From: an archaeon
GTDB lineage: Archaea; Nanobdellota; Nanobdellia; Woesearchaeales; GW2011-AR9
NCBI GenBank assembly: GCA_018670085.1
Contig: JABHRS010000008.1
Span: 1-64,000, forward strand
Length of the DNA stretch: 64,000 bases
Direction of reading: 5' to 3'
Shown here: positions 1 through 8,946 of the stretch, one piece after another
Layout of the letters: each line of letters starts with the position of its first letter
Position numbering within the stretch: the stretch's first letter is position 1
Translations under genes and position numbers: made by a program
The notes under the pieces: model-generated
What the model saw: only the letters and a program-made list of their open reading frames with translations
What the model was told of the DNA's origin: nothing
Database searches by the model: none

Positions 1-2
1 AA

Positions 3-194
3 ACTGGAGCTTTTTCATCTGCTTTACTTGAATGGACAGAAATGAACAGCACTGCACAGAATGCTTTAACTGATTTATACCATGAAAATGGTTCTAATAC
101 TGCAAATGTTGTTAATTTGAATTTATTGGTAGTTGTTCCAAGTGAAGAACCTTCTGGTGATAAAAACTCAACTATAGAGGTGAGTAATACATGA
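3..194 (+). CDS. C-terminal end of an unknown protein (5' truncated)
   Basis: An open frame enters from the left edge and runs 63 codons to a TGA. The visible tail has a segment rich in Ser, Asn and Thr followed by a short beta-like stretch (VNLNLLVVVPSEEP) and a polar end. No domain can be assigned. Its stop overlaps the next ATG (ATGA overlap), and a GAGGTGA ribosome-binding site for the next gene lies inside its last codons, so the two genes are translationally coupled. Since the next gene encodes an exported Ig-like membrane protein, this one is probably also an envelope or surface protein, but that is inference. Confidence 0.7.
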   Translation, partial: TGAFSSALLEWTEMNSTAQNALTDLYHENGSNTANVVNLNLLVVVPSEEPSGDKNSTIEVSNT

Positions 195-901
195 ATGTAG
201 TAAATAAAAAAAGGAAGTTGTTTTCTTTGAAAATAGGAATTGTATTAATTATTTTGCTGGTATGTGCTAACATGGCATTGGCTTTAGGGATTGCGCCAGA
301 AACTAGGACAATAGAATTTGAAGAAAACAGTATTGTTGATCAAGTTTACATAATTGTAAACACTTTTGATTATGAAGTTGAAGTTGACATGGAACTTGAA
401 AATCCTTATTCATTAGTTGAGTATGATGAAAGTGAGTTTCCATTAAAGCTTGCAGCAAATGAGAGGAAAACAATGAGTTATTCGGTTAATTTAGGAACTG
501 ACGCACCAATTTATGGAGAAATTGCAAGCATAAAAATTAGTGAATATCAAAATTCAGGAAATATTAACGCGAAAGTTGTTTTGAAAAGTCATATAGTTTT
601 AGAAGTAAGTGAGGGATCATTTAGTGATTTGGCAGTTATTGATGAAGCAATAAGTTATGAAGATGAAGACACAGGGAAAATTGAAGAAGAAAGCTTTCTT
701 GAAGAAGTAGTTGATCTGGATTCTGAATCTGGAGAAACAGATGATGGGATGTTAGAATCTGATTCTCATGAGAACGAGGAAGAAGGACTTCACGAGGTTG
801 TAGTTTCTTCATTGAATTTTTCTAAATTGATGATTATTTTAATAATCTTGTCAATTTTCATTGCTTCATACAAAATATTTCATATCAATCGAGTTGATTG
901 A
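191..901 (+). CDS. exported, membrane-anchored protein with Ig-like N-terminal domain
   Basis: 236 aa. A hydrophobic signal segment spans about residues 13-32 and ends in an ALALG-type cleavage-like site. Residues about 33-140 are predicted beta-rich, with alternating hydrophobics and phrases such as ANERKTMSYSVNLG that resemble archaeal CARDB/NEW3-like beta-sandwich domains. An acidic Glu/Asp/Ser linker follows (about 150-205), then a C-terminal membrane helix (about 212-229) with a short basic tail. The layout suggests an extracytoplasmic domain on an acidic stalk. The start is set by GAGGTGAG at 176-183, overlapping the upstream gene. I do not recognise the family; the Ig-like reading is from pattern only. 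Confidence 0.8.
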   Translation: MNVVNKKRKLFSLKIGIVLIILLVCANMALALGIAPETRTIEFEENSIVDQVYIIVNTFDYEVEVDMELENPYSLVEYDESEFPLKLAANERKTMSYSVNLGTDAPIYGEIASIKISEYQNSGNINAKVVLKSHIVLEVSEGSFSDLAVIDEAISYEDEDTGKIEEESFLEEVVDLDSESGETDDGMLESDSHENEEEGLHEVVVSSLNFSKLMIILIILSIFIASYKIFHINRVD

Positions 902-998
902 ACTCTTTTTTTCTTCTTTTCTTTTTTTTGTGTTTTGCTTGTTATTCTTGCATCTTTGTTCCTAAAGATTTAAAAATTGGAAGTCTTAAATTTCTGTT

Positions 999-1667
999 AT
1001 GAAACAAATATTTATAATTGGATTATTACTAATTGTAATGCTAGTTGCAGGATGCTCAGGAACAGTTGATTCAACAGGAACTGAAGATGAAGATTTACAA
1101 ATGAGCGTCTATGTAGATGGCGAAGTTGGAACACAAGATAACGGAGATGAAACAATGACAGTTGCAAAATTTGAAACAAGCATGGGAACATTTGAATTAG
1201 AATTATTTACAGAATCAATGCCGATAACAACCGGGAATTTTATTAAACTTGCAAATGAAAAGTATTTTGATGGAACTCGATTTCATAGAGTAATTGCAAG
1301 CTTTATGATTCAAGGAGGAGATCCACAGTCAGCTGACACTTCAAAGCGAAGTCGATGGGGAACAGGGGGACCTGGTTATTCCATTAAAGATGAACATGTA
1401 GCGGGCGCTGAGCTTACAAATGCACGTGGAACAATTTCAATGGCAAACTCAGGACCACAATCTGGAGGGTCACAATTTTTTATTAACGTTGTTGATAATA
1501 CATTTTTAGATTGGGATAAACAACCGTCATCAAGCAAACATCCAGTATTTGGAAAAGTTGTTAGTGGGATGGATGTTGTAGATGCGATTTCAACCACTCC
1601 AGTTGGCAGAGGCGATCAACCAGTTGAAGATGTGATTGTAAACTCAGTTGTAATCGAAGAGCGATAG
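999..1667 (+). CDS. cyclophilin-type peptidyl-prolyl cis-trans isomerase, lipoprotein
   Basis: 222 aa. The N-terminus is a lipoprotein signal: a hydrophobic run ending in LVAGC with the lipobox Cys at residue 19. The cyclophilin domain starts near residue 50 (AKFETSMGTFELELF). It shows the active-site block FHRVIASFMIQGGD, whose Arg is catalytic in the family, and GGSQFFI, matching the family's GSQFF substrate-binding strand. It would catalyse proline isomerisation of secreted proteins outside the membrane. A TATA-like GATTTAAAAATT about 30 nt before the ATG suggests a leaderless transcript. The MazG-like gene begins 2 nt after the stop, so the two are probably co-transcribed. Confidence 0.93.
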   Translation: MKQIFIIGLLLIVMLVAGCSGTVDSTGTEDEDLQMSVYVDGEVGTQDNGDETMTVAKFETSMGTFELELFTESMPITTGNFIKLANEKYFDGTRFHRVIASFMIQGGDPQSADTSKRSRWGTGGPGYSIKDEHVAGAELTNARGTISMANSGPQSGGSQFFINVVDNTFLDWDKQPSSSKHPVFGKVVSGMDVVDAISTTPVGRGDQPVEDVIVNSVVIEER

Positions 1668-1669
1668 AA

Positions 1670-2125
1670 ATGGAAGGCGATGATGAATCTTATGATCAAG
1701 TAAAAATCCAAAAAACAATTTCATCTTTGGAACGAGAAGGGATTGTAGATGAATTGCTTGCTCACCTTAATTACAGCAGAGAAATATCTGGTTATGCTAG
1801 ACAAGAAACATTTGCAGCTCGGCTTAATGAATTTCATAAAGAGTCAAAGGAGTTACAAGAAGCTTTTGAATCAAAGGACTGGGACCATGTTTCTGAAGAA
1901 ATAGGGGATGTACTTTGGGATTTGCTTTTTTTGTTTGTGTTACTTAAAGAGAAGAATATCCCTCTTAAAAAGGTAATAAAAGATAGAATTGCAAAGCAAG
2001 TTCGAAGACTGCCTCATGTGTATGAAGGGAAAATTGTGAGTTTGGAAGAAGAGTTTGCAATTTTTAAGAAACGAAAAAAACTCGAGAGAGAAGGTAAGTT
2101 GAAAGGTTTTGGGTTCGAGGACTAA
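1670..2125 (+). CDS. MazG-like nucleotide pyrophosphohydrolase
   Basis: 151 aa. All-alpha protein carrying the all-alpha NTP pyrophosphatase signature: E58xxE61 in the helix KESKELQE and E77xxD80 in EEIGDVLWDLLF. In MazG proteins these acidic residues bind the Mg ions needed to cleave NTP to NMP plus pyrophosphate. It has a single MazG domain, not the tandem bacterial form. The C-terminus is highly charged (KKRKKLEREGK). It likely cleans non-canonical or excess nucleotides; the substrate cannot be told from sequence. It starts 2 nt after the cyclophilin stop and lacks its own strong ribosome-binding site, so coupling is likely. A T-rich stretch after the stop may terminate the unit. Confidence 0.85.
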   Translation: MEGDDESYDQVKIQKTISSLEREGIVDELLAHLNYSREISGYARQETFAARLNEFHKESKELQEAFESKDWDHVSEEIGDVLWDLLFLFVLLKEKNIPLKKVIKDRIAKQVRRLPHVYEGKIVSLEEEFAIFKKRKKLEREGKLKGFGFED

Positions 2126-2262
2126 TTTTTTATTTTTTTTTATTATAAAATAAATTTGCTGCGTTATGACTCTTAACTGTTTCTTTTTCTTAGTTCATTT
2201 AAATAAGTTTATATATCTCAAATCATTATTTCAATAAAGATTTTATTAAAGAGGTTTGTACA

Positions 2263-3438
2263 ATGGGAAAAAATATGACATTAGGTTTAATCATGACAAC
2301 TGTTTTGGTAATGGCTGTCTTTTCATTAGTTGGTTTATTTGCAGAAACAGCAGGAGAAGATAGTATTGCAGGACAAGCTGTGGCAAGAAGTGGATTTTCA
2401 GTTTCTAAAAGTGAGCTTACAACGTCAAGTAAAATAGTTGATTCTGAAAAGGAGAGTGAAACAGTAAATTTCAATTTTGAAATGGAACTTTTTATTGAGC
2501 CAAGTATTTCTGCAAGTGTATTGAGCAGTGTACCTTTTAACGATTTGGACTATGCAAGTGTTGGAAAAGATGGTACCACATTGTATTTTGAAGATGGATC
2601 TAGTCAATCTTTACCTGAAGGACACCCTTTGTCTTCTTTAACTGCAACTGAAGTTGAAGCAGTGTTTGATAATTTCATAGAAGCAAAAAATAGTTACCTT
2701 AACTCACATCGGGCAATTAGTATGGTGGAATCTGACGATGGGGTGGTAGTTTTTTCTGAAGCTTTTACAAATAATTATTTAGATACTTTAGCTGGAAATG
2801 GTTGGGAAAATTTGGCAGATACAATTAACATTGACTCGTTGATGGGCGGAGCTTATGGTAGTGGTTATGGAGATAAGCTAAATATGGATATCGCGAATAG
2901 TTTAACTGATGTTGATTCTGCTATTGCAGATATGTTTACAAGGTCAGCTGTAGGAATTTCATTTTCTTCATATAAATCAGGTACTGGTACATCATCATCT
3001 TATGGAACAACTACTTCTACTGATTATTACAGTGAACGAGGTAGTGTAGTTGGAGGCGTTACAACAGTAACTCATCCTGATGGATCATCAGACACTTACT
3101 CATGGACCGATAAAAATGGTAATGGAAAATATGATTCTGGAGAGGAAGATGATGATCGATCACTTTGGCAGAAATTAAAGGATGCTTTGAGCATTACAGC
3201 TGAATCTGAAGGTGGTTATATGCTTTCAACTAGTGAATCAGATGATCTGATGGGAAATTTAATGAATGAAATGATTGCAAATCAGGCAGAAGAAATGAGA
3301 GATAGTTATGCTAGTTATTTGGCAGGTGAGATCACTCATTCTGAATTTGAATCACAGTTCACAACTTTGTTGAATAACTATGCATCAGAACAAGGTGTTA
3401 GTCAGAACTTTAATTTCAATCAAGTAAATATTCGTTAG
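2263..3438 (+). CDS. secreted protein of unknown function with EF-hand-like loop
   Basis: 391 aa. An N-terminal hydrophobic segment (about residues 6-30) acts as a signal peptide or anchor, followed by a Ser/Thr-rich region and a mostly helical body. Around residue 285 lies DKNGNGKYDSGEE, in which D1, N3, N5, D9 and E12 fit a calcium-binding EF-hand/dockerin-type loop of the kind seen in many secreted proteins. A Gly/Ser/Tyr-rich stretch precedes it (about 245-265). A GAGGT ribosome-binding site sits 8 nt before the ATG, and a TTTATATATC TATA box lies near 2207-2216. No family is recognised. It stands alone, followed by a long T-run terminator-like region. Confidence 0.8.
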   Translation: MGKNMTLGLIMTTVLVMAVFSLVGLFAETAGEDSIAGQAVARSGFSVSKSELTTSSKIVDSEKESETVNFNFEMELFIEPSISASVLSSVPFNDLDYASVGKDGTTLYFEDGSSQSLPEGHPLSSLTATEVEAVFDNFIEAKNSYLNSHRAISMVESDDGVVVFSEAFTNNYLDTLAGNGWENLADTINIDSLMGGAYGSGYGDKLNMDIANSLTDVDSAIADMFTRSAVGISFSSYKSGTGTSSSYGTTTSTDYYSERGSVVGGVTTVTHPDGSSDTYSWTDKNGNGKYDSGEEDDDRSLWQKLKDALSITAESEGGYMLSTSESDDLMGNLMNEMIANQAEEMRDSYASYLAGEITHSEFESQFTTLLNNYASEQGVSQNFNFNQVNIR

Positions 3439-3607
3439 ATTGTGATGTAATTTTTTTTTTTTTCTTTTTCTTTTTATTCAAAAATATTCACAGTAAACAT
3501 TTCTTGAATAAGTTGTGTAAACAATTGCGAACTCATTTATAACTGAAGAATGTTAGATTTTTGTTAATCTTTTTTTAATTTTAATCATGTGATTTTACTA
3601 TCAATGG

Positions 3608-4393
3608 TCATACCCTAACATTCATCATGTTGCCACTTTCATATCTTCTTAATCCAATATAAAATACAATTGTCGCAATAGCTGCAAAAGTAAATGTTGC
3701 TCCAATTAAGGCTAAGAACCAAGGCCAGTTAAATTCTTGAAGTAGCATTGCAGGAACACTTGCAACAAAACCTGCTGGTAAAAGTGTTAAAAGAATTATT
3801 TTAGATGCACCATGAAAAATATCTAATGGGTAAAAACCAAAGATGACCATTGAGTGCAGCATAGTTCTAGAAGTTTCATGTGCATTCTTGAAAAAGAATG
3901 CAAGGGAACCTGCAATAATTGCAATGCTAGCAAATATTACAACTCCACAGAGCACTAATACTGAGTATAGTGGAACTGCTGAAAATGGATAAATTAGTAT
4001 TGCTATCATTAGACCGAAAAAAAAGTCTCCAGCACCTAACCAACTTGCTTTACCATGTAAAAGGTGTAGCATTACATTTTTTGGAAGTGATAAATGAAAA
4101 TCTAATTTTCCTTCAGCAATTGATTGTGCAATGTAACCTTTTTTTCCAAAAAACATACTAGCTAAACCCCAACTAACCATCAAAACAGCGTATAGTTGAA
4201 AAATTCCGTTTAGATCCCAACCATTGAGTGATTCAAATTTATTCATGAATATCCACCAGAAGACAATCCACATACAATTGTTTAATACCATAGCGCCTGC
4301 TTGAATGATAAAATTGGCACGATATTCGATAGCTGTTTTTAGATTGATCTTGAAATACTGTAAAATAAGTAATAATTCTGTTTTGATTGACAT
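3608..4393 (-). CDS. ABC-2 family transporter permease (COG3694-like)
   Basis: 261 aa, about six membrane helices. The pattern (charged N-terminus, YRANFIIQ before helix 1, a W/F-rich helix 2, then a GKLDFHLSLPKN loop) fits the COG3694/PF06182 family of ABC-2 permeases, which pairs with the COG4587 permease and the COG4586 ATPase encoded just upstream. Together they would form an efflux ABC transporter with an unknown substrate; relatives are called uncharacterised or multidrug/viologen exporters. It starts 29 nt after the stop of the other permease and is last in a three-gene minus-strand operon. Downstream T-rich DNA on the minus strand may end the transcript. Confidence 0.85.
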   Translation of the reverse strand: MSIKTELLLILQYFKINLKTAIEYRANFIIQAGAMVLNNCMWIVFWWIFMNKFESLNGWDLNGIFQLYAVLMVSWGLASMFFGKKGYIAQSIAEGKLDFHLSLPKNVMLHLLHGKASWLGAGDFFFGLMIAILIYPFSAVPLYSVLVLCGVVIFASIAIIAGSLAFFFKNAHETSRTMLHSMVIFGFYPLDIFHGASKIILLTLLPAGFVASVPAMLLQEFNWPWFLALIGATFTFAAIATIVFYIGLRRYESGNMMNVRV

Positions 4394-4422
4394 TTTTTTA
4401 TTTTTTTAATTAAAATAGACTT

Positions 4423-5214
4423 TTATCCTCCATGAATTTGAACTTTAGAGATGATAAACTTATACATAACATAGTTGAGTGTTATGATGACTGCGATCCA
4501 AAACAATTGTGTCAAAAATACTTTGAAAAAATCATTTAGTGAAAATGAGACAAATAATTTTGCTGGAAAATAAGCTATATAACTAAATGGGAGTTTGGCC
4601 GAAATACTAGCTAGCCAATCTGGAAAAATTTCTAGAGGGAAAAACATCCCACCTATAATGAATACAATTTTACTATAAAGGAAATCTATCGCCTTTGCTT
4701 CTTCAAGCCAAAAAATTGAAGTGGAAATTAATGCCATTAAACAAAAATGTAATGTAATTGCAGCTAGTACAGAAATGATAATGAAAGGAATTGAGGTTAA
4801 AGAAAAGTTAAGTGGTCCGACAAAGTATAGGGTCAATAGTGCTCCAACAATAAAAGTGGTTGTGAAACGAAATAATGATTTTGAAATGTTTTGAGAATAT
4901 TGAAATAAAAGATAGTTGTATGGTTTTGTAAGTTTAGTTGCAATCTCACCGGATTGAATCTCATTACCCATATCTTCTACTAATCTACCAAAACTTGTGA
5001 CAATTGATTCAGTTAGAACCAAATACCAAATCATCATAGTTAAGGTAAAACCTTCAATTGCGTTATTTGGGTCAATGAAAATTACTTGCCATAAATTTAT
5101 GAATATGAATATGATTAAACCAATAAATAAACTGTGTGCAAATACATCTGCTTTGTATGCGAAGACATTTCGCATAGAGATTTTTGCGATGTGGAAGTAT
5201 TTTGTGATAGTCAT
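4423..5214 (-). CDS. ABC-2 family transporter permease (COG4587-like)
   Basis: 263 aa with about six membrane helices. N-terminal MTITKYFHIAKISMRN and the phrase NEIQSGEIATKLTKPYNY (the family's cytosolic loop that precedes a helix) match the COG4587 permease. Its ATG overlaps the ATPase stop by 4 nt (5211-5214), so translation is coupled and a heterodimeric permease with the following gene is expected. Substrate unknown. The rest of the complex is encoded next door, so the transporter looks complete. Confidence 0.85.
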   Translation of the reverse strand: MTITKYFHIAKISMRNVFAYKADVFAHSLFIGLIIFIFINLWQVIFIDPNNAIEGFTLTMMIWYLVLTESIVTSFGRLVEDMGNEIQSGEIATKLTKPYNYLLFQYSQNISKSLFRFTTTFIVGALLTLYFVGPLNFSLTSIPFIIISVLAAITLHFCLMALISTSIFWLEEAKAIDFLYSKIVFIIGGMFFPLEIFPDWLASISAKLPFSYIAYFPAKLFVSFSLNDFFKVFLTQLFWIAVIITLNYVMYKFIISKVQIHGG

Positions 5215-6197
5215 ACTTTCTTTCCCTTAAATATTTCTTCAATAATTTCCTCAATTGGTGGATCTTGAATGTTAATATCTTCGATTGCATATTTGCTGGT
5301 TAGTTTCTGGATAACCTTTTGAATAGAATGTTTACTGGTGTCAACTTCTAAGCCATGTTTATAATCGCCTTTAAACATAGTTTTTGCTCCAGGAAGTTTA
5401 ATCTCTTTGATTTTTTTAGAAAGAATAACTGTGAGACGCTTTTTGTTAAGATATCTTTCTTTAATATCTTTGGTTGGACCATCAAAAACAATTTCTCCTT
5501 GATTGATAATGATTAAACGTTTACACAAAGTCTCAACATCTTCCATATCGTGGGATGTTAAGATAATAGTTGTTTGTTGCTCTTTGTTGAGTTTTTTAAT
5601 TAGAGCTCTGATTTTCTTTTTTACTACAATGTCTAGACCGATTGTAGGTTCGTCTAAGAAGATAACTTTAGGGTTATGTAACAATGATGCCATAATTTCA
5701 AGTCGCATTCTCTGACCTAATGAAAGCTGCCTTACTGGAGTATTAATGAAACTTTGTACTTCAAAGGTTTTAATTAATTTTTTAAGACGTTTTTTGTAAA
5801 TCTCTTCAGGAATTTCATAGATTTTGCTAAATAAATCGAAAGTGTCAATTGCTGGTAAATGGTACCAAAGTTGAGGTTTTTGTCCAAAAACAGTTCCTAC
5901 ATGCATTGCGAGTTCTTTTCTGTCTTTTTGTGGATTGTACCCTAGAACTTTTATCTCGCCAATAGTTTGGTGCAAAATTCCAGTCATCATTTTGATAGTT
6001 GTTGACTTCCCAGCACCGTTTGGTCCAATGAATCCAATGATTTCGCCTTTTTCTGCTTGAAATGAAATATTATTAACTGCCTTAAATTCTTGATAATTTG
6101 GTTTTAGAACAGATTTTAGGGAGTTTACAAAACCCTTTGTTTTTTTTTTGGCTTTGAAAATTTTGGAAACTTTATTGAGGGATATTATTGGTGGCAT
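5211..6197 (-). CDS. ABC transporter ATPase (COG4586-like)
   Basis: 328 aa. Walker A GPNGAGKST near residue 58, signature LSLGQRMRLE, Walker B VIFLDEPTIGLD and the switch His in TSHDME are all intact. The N-terminus carries a long extra segment before the Walker A (KAKKKTKGFVNSLKSVLKPN), typical of COG4586 ATPases that serve the COG4587/COG3694 permease pair. The C-terminal 80 residues (about 245-328) form an accessory domain after the nucleotide-binding domain. It is first in the operon and would power export by the two permeases downstream. A T-rich AT region upstream (6200-6300) is shared with the divergent HD gene and must hold both promoters. Confidence 0.93.
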   Translation of the reverse strand: MPPIISLNKVSKIFKAKKKTKGFVNSLKSVLKPNYQEFKAVNNISFQAEKGEIIGFIGPNGAGKSTTIKMMTGILHQTIGEIKVLGYNPQKDRKELAMHVGTVFGQKPQLWYHLPAIDTFDLFSKIYEIPEEIYKKRLKKLIKTFEVQSFINTPVRQLSLGQRMRLEIMASLLHNPKVIFLDEPTIGLDIVVKKKIRALIKKLNKEQQTTIILTSHDMEDVETLCKRLIIINQGEIVFDGPTKDIKERYLNKKRLTVILSKKIKEIKLPGAKTMFKGDYKHGLEVDTSKHSIQKVIQKLTSKYAIEDINIQDPPIEEIIEEIFKGKKV

Positions 6198-6308
6198 AGT
6201 AGATCAGAGGGAAGTTGTTTTCGTTATTATAAGTTTGGTTTTTTTAATTAATTCATTTTATCTTTCTTCACCTAAAAATATTTATACTAAGTATTTCTTG
6301 AAGTATTT

Positions 6309-7301
6309 GTGGTAGTAATTAATGATATAGTATACGGACAAATTGAAGTAACTGATCAAGTGTTAATTGAATTGATGGCCTCAGCCCCACTTCAAAGATT
6401 GAAATTAATTGACCAGCATGGGGCTCGGCCGATGGTAACTACTGGCGCTAGAGTGAACAGATATGATCATTGCGTTGGTGTGATGTTATTGTTACGAAAG
6501 CTTGGTGCAACAGTTGAGGAGCAAGTTGCTGGACTATTACATGATGTCCCGCACACAGCATTCTCACATGTAATTGATTACGTATTTACTGATAACAACA
6601 ACGAGCATAGTTTTCATGAAAATTATTTTGAAAAGATGGTGATGGAATCAGAAATCCCAGGAATATTGAAAAAATATGGTGTCGATGTTCATCGAGTGAT
6701 TAATGAATCTTTGTTTTCTTTGCTTGAGAGAGGATTGCCTGATTTATGTGCCGATAGATTAGATTATAGCTTTCGTGATTTTATGGCTTTTAATAATGGG
6801 GATGATGGTCGGTGCGCACGATTTGTATCTCACTTAATTGTTCATAATGGGGAAATAATTTTTGATGATATGGATGTTGCATTGGAATATGCTAAGCATT
6901 ATTTGTGGATGGATAAAAGTCAATGGTCAACTTATTCCAGTGTTGCTGCCTATCAATTTTTAGGTGAATGTATAAAAAGGGCTTTAGAAATTAAAGTGTT
7001 AACTTTTGATGATTTGTTTTTGACCGACGATGTAGTTTTGGCTAAACTGCGTGAATCTACTGATGAGGTGATTCAAGATAATTTGGCTTATCTGGTTCCG
7101 ACACTTAAAGTGGAAGTTGTGTCTGCTGAAGAGGCTGATATCTCCTCAATGGCGAAATTGAGGTTTGTGAATCCAAAGGTACTTGGGCCCGAAAGGGTTG
7201 TTAGTTTGGTTGGAGATTTGTATCCGCAGATGCTTGAGAAAGTTGAAGATAGGCGAAAAGCAATTGAGAAAGGAATTTTTTTGAGAGTTGTTAGTAAGTA
7301 A
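6309..7301 (+). CDS. HD-domain phosphohydrolase
   Basis: 330 aa. The HD metal-binding motif is complete: H54 (RYDHCVG), H78-D79 (LLHDVPHTAFSH) and a later Asp (LCADRLDY). The arrangement HD...FSH plus LADRLD-type motif is that of the COG1078 family, which includes SAMHD1-like dNTP hydrolases and other nucleotide phosphohydrolases. Substrate not inferable. The first codon is GTG with no in-frame ATG near; a TATA-like TTTATACTAAG about 30 nt upstream suggests a leaderless GTG start. It stands alone before the tRNA-Arg gene. Confidence 0.88.
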   Translation: MVVINDIVYGQIEVTDQVLIELMASAPLQRLKLIDQHGARPMVTTGARVNRYDHCVGVMLLLRKLGATVEEQVAGLLHDVPHTAFSHVIDYVFTDNNNEHSFHENYFEKMVMESEIPGILKKYGVDVHRVINESLFSLLERGLPDLCADRLDYSFRDFMAFNNGDDGRCARFVSHLIVHNGEIIFDDMDVALEYAKHYLWMDKSQWSTYSSVAAYQFLGECIKRALEIKVLTFDDLFLTDDVVLAKLRESTDEVIQDNLAYLVPTLKVEVVSAEEADISSMAKLRFVNPKVLGPERVVSLVGDLYPQMLEKVEDRRKAIEKGIFLRVVSK

Positions 7302-7359
7302 ATGAGCTGATTGATAAGCAAAGTATTTAAAGAGAGAGACTCAATTTACAATTTGCTGT

Positions 7360-7434
7360 GGGCCTGTAGCCTAGCCTGGATAGGGCACCGGCCTTCTAAG
7401 CCGGGGACCGAGGGTTCAAATCCCTCCAGGCCCA
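7360..7434 (+). tRNA. tRNA-Arg (anticodon TCT)
   Basis: 75 nt. The acceptor stem GGGCCTG (7360-7366) pairs fully with CAGGCCC (7427-7433). The anticodon stem CCGGC/GCCGG encloses the loop CTTCTAA with anticodon TCT; the T arm GAGGG-TTCAAAT-CCCTC is standard. Discriminator is A and CCA is not encoded. No intron. A TATA-like AGTATTTAAAG lies about 35 nt upstream and a T-run follows the gene. Confidence 0.95.
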
Positions 7435-7450
7435 CTTTTTTATTTTAACC

Positions 7451-7999
7451 ATGGAAATCGAAATACGAGCGAAAGTTGATTCTCTTGAAGAAATGAAAGA
7501 GAAATTAATTTCTATGGGTGCAAAAGTTTTTGGATCTAAATTTCAACATGATGTAATCTATAAACGAGAAGATCAAGTTGATACAGTGCAAAAACCAGGT
7601 TCTTTTATTCTTAGAGTTCGTGAATCTTCTACTGGTCATAAGTTGACATTCAAATCTTTAACAGATGTGGTAGGTAGTTGGATTGAGCACGAAACTAAAA
7701 TTGAAGATCCAAAAGAGACTAGGTTGATGCTGGAAAAATCAGGATTTGTTCCGGTTTTAGTATTTGATAAAGAAAGAGAAGAAGGAAAATTAGGAGAGAT
7801 TACATTTTGTCTTGATAGAATGCCTGAACTTGGGGAATTTATTGAACTAGAAATTATCAGTGATGATGTTGATGCTGGAAAGAAAAAATTGTTAGAATTG
7901 ATTCTAAAACTGGGGTATTCTGAAAAAGATATAATTCACAAAGGATATGTGGCAATATTGATGGAACGACAAGGTGTGAAGTATGAGAATACTGGGTAG
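7451..7999 (+). CDS. CYTH-domain protein, CyaB-like (class IV adenylate cyclase family)
   Basis: 182 aa. It starts with EIEIRAKV, the xExExxxK signature of CYTH enzymes, and continues with acidic and basic strands of the triphosphate tunnel fold (FILRVRES, KLTFKS, CLDRMPELGEFIELEI). Archaeal members of the CyaB group hydrolyse or cyclise triphosphates; thiamine or inorganic triphosphatase activity is as likely as cAMP synthesis, so only the fold is claimed. It begins 16 nt after the tRNA-Arg gene and has no clear ribosome-binding site, so it may be read from its own close promoter or from tRNA read-through. Confidence 0.88.
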   Translation: MEIEIRAKVDSLEEMKEKLISMGAKVFGSKFQHDVIYKREDQVDTVQKPGSFILRVRESSTGHKLTFKSLTDVVGSWIEHETKIEDPKETRLMLEKSGFVPVLVFDKEREEGKLGEITFCLDRMPELGEFIELEIISDDVDAGKKKLLELILKLGYSEKDIIHKGYVAILMERQGVKYENTG

Positions 8000-8016
8000 T
8001 TTTTTGATTTTGAGAG

Positions 8017-8802
8017 TTAAATTTCACTAATTTCTAATATTTTTTCTTTCAAGATTATTTGATTTGGTTTGATTTTTGAATCTTTTCTTTCTTGCAATGC
8101 CTGAATATATTTTGCAGTTTTATTGTCATTACTAAATCCAATCAGTTCCATATATTTTTTAATTCTTTTGAATCCATTAATATAGATCCTGTGGGTGATA
8201 TATGTTTTATCCCGTTTTTGATAGTATTGTACTTCTTTACGGACATAATTTTTAATTCCTAATTCATTTAATATTTTTGAACATTCTTCTGTAAGTGATT
8301 GAGACTTGAAACCACCTTGTATCACAGGATATGCATTTGGCTTATATTTTATTGTTAGACAGAAGTCAGCATCAGCTAAGCCACGGATAAACGCGGCTTT
8401 TATTGAAAGGTTTGATATTTTGATACAATTTGGAACAGAAATGGAATTTTTGTTATTTGGAATATCAACAATTTCTCTGTAGAATAGACAAATAGCTTTT
8501 GATTTTTTTCTAAGGACTACACTATTTTGTTCTTTCCTTAAATTTTTATGGAAGTTTATGCTAAACACTTTTTGTATTAATCCATTAACAAAGTCCATAT
8601 GTACTTCATCAATAATATTCCCAGTAATCTCCATTTGATATTGTTTCCAAGGTCCATCAGGTGAAGAATAAATCCCAACGTGTCCATCACCTACCATTAC
8701 ACCTATTAACTCTGCAAGATCTAGTGACATTTTTTTTGGGATTTTAATTTTAAAATGTTTATCCCAATTACTAAATTTTATTTTAGATAGATCAAATTTC
8801 AA
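8017..8802 (-). CDS. freestanding LAGLIDADG homing endonuclease
   Basis: 261 aa with two LAGLIDADG helices, LAELIGVMVGDG (29-40) and AAFIRGLADADF (136-147), each ending in the acidic residue used for catalysis, so it should act as a monomeric double-motif endonuclease. No intein splicing blocks flank the domain, and the neighbouring tRNAs are uninterrupted, so it is neither in an intein nor in a visible intron. The C-terminal part (KRIKKYMELIGF, NDNKTAKY) resembles the archaeal intron-type endonucleases. The start codon is TTG, fixed by AGAGGT 8 nt upstream; a TATA box GGCTTTATATAC lies further upstream (about 8844-8855). Confidence 0.9.
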   Translation of the reverse strand: MKFDLSKIKFSNWDKHFKIKIPKKMSLDLAELIGVMVGDGHVGIYSSPDGPWKQYQMEITGNIIDEVHMDFVNGLIQKVFSINFHKNLRKEQNSVVLRKKSKAICLFYREIVDIPNNKNSISVPNCIKISNLSIKAAFIRGLADADFCLTIKYKPNAYPVIQGGFKSQSLTEECSKILNELGIKNYVRKEVQYYQKRDKTYITHRIYINGFKRIKKYMELIGFSNDNKTAKYIQALQERKDSKIKPNQIILKEKILEISEI

Positions 8803-8946
8803 TGGAATTAACCTCTTTTTTGTGATTTCTTTAGTAGAAAAGTAGTATATAAAGCCTGCCCGTACATGTCCAGTGGCTTTTTATTGAGTAAATATGAATA
8901 GTACTACCAGAAATTATTTAAAGAGAATATATTAAATATTTATTGC

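Noticed and set aside
8017-8802. LAGLIDADG domain as an intein
   Set aside because: No splicing blocks or host protein flank it; both ends are complete gene ends.
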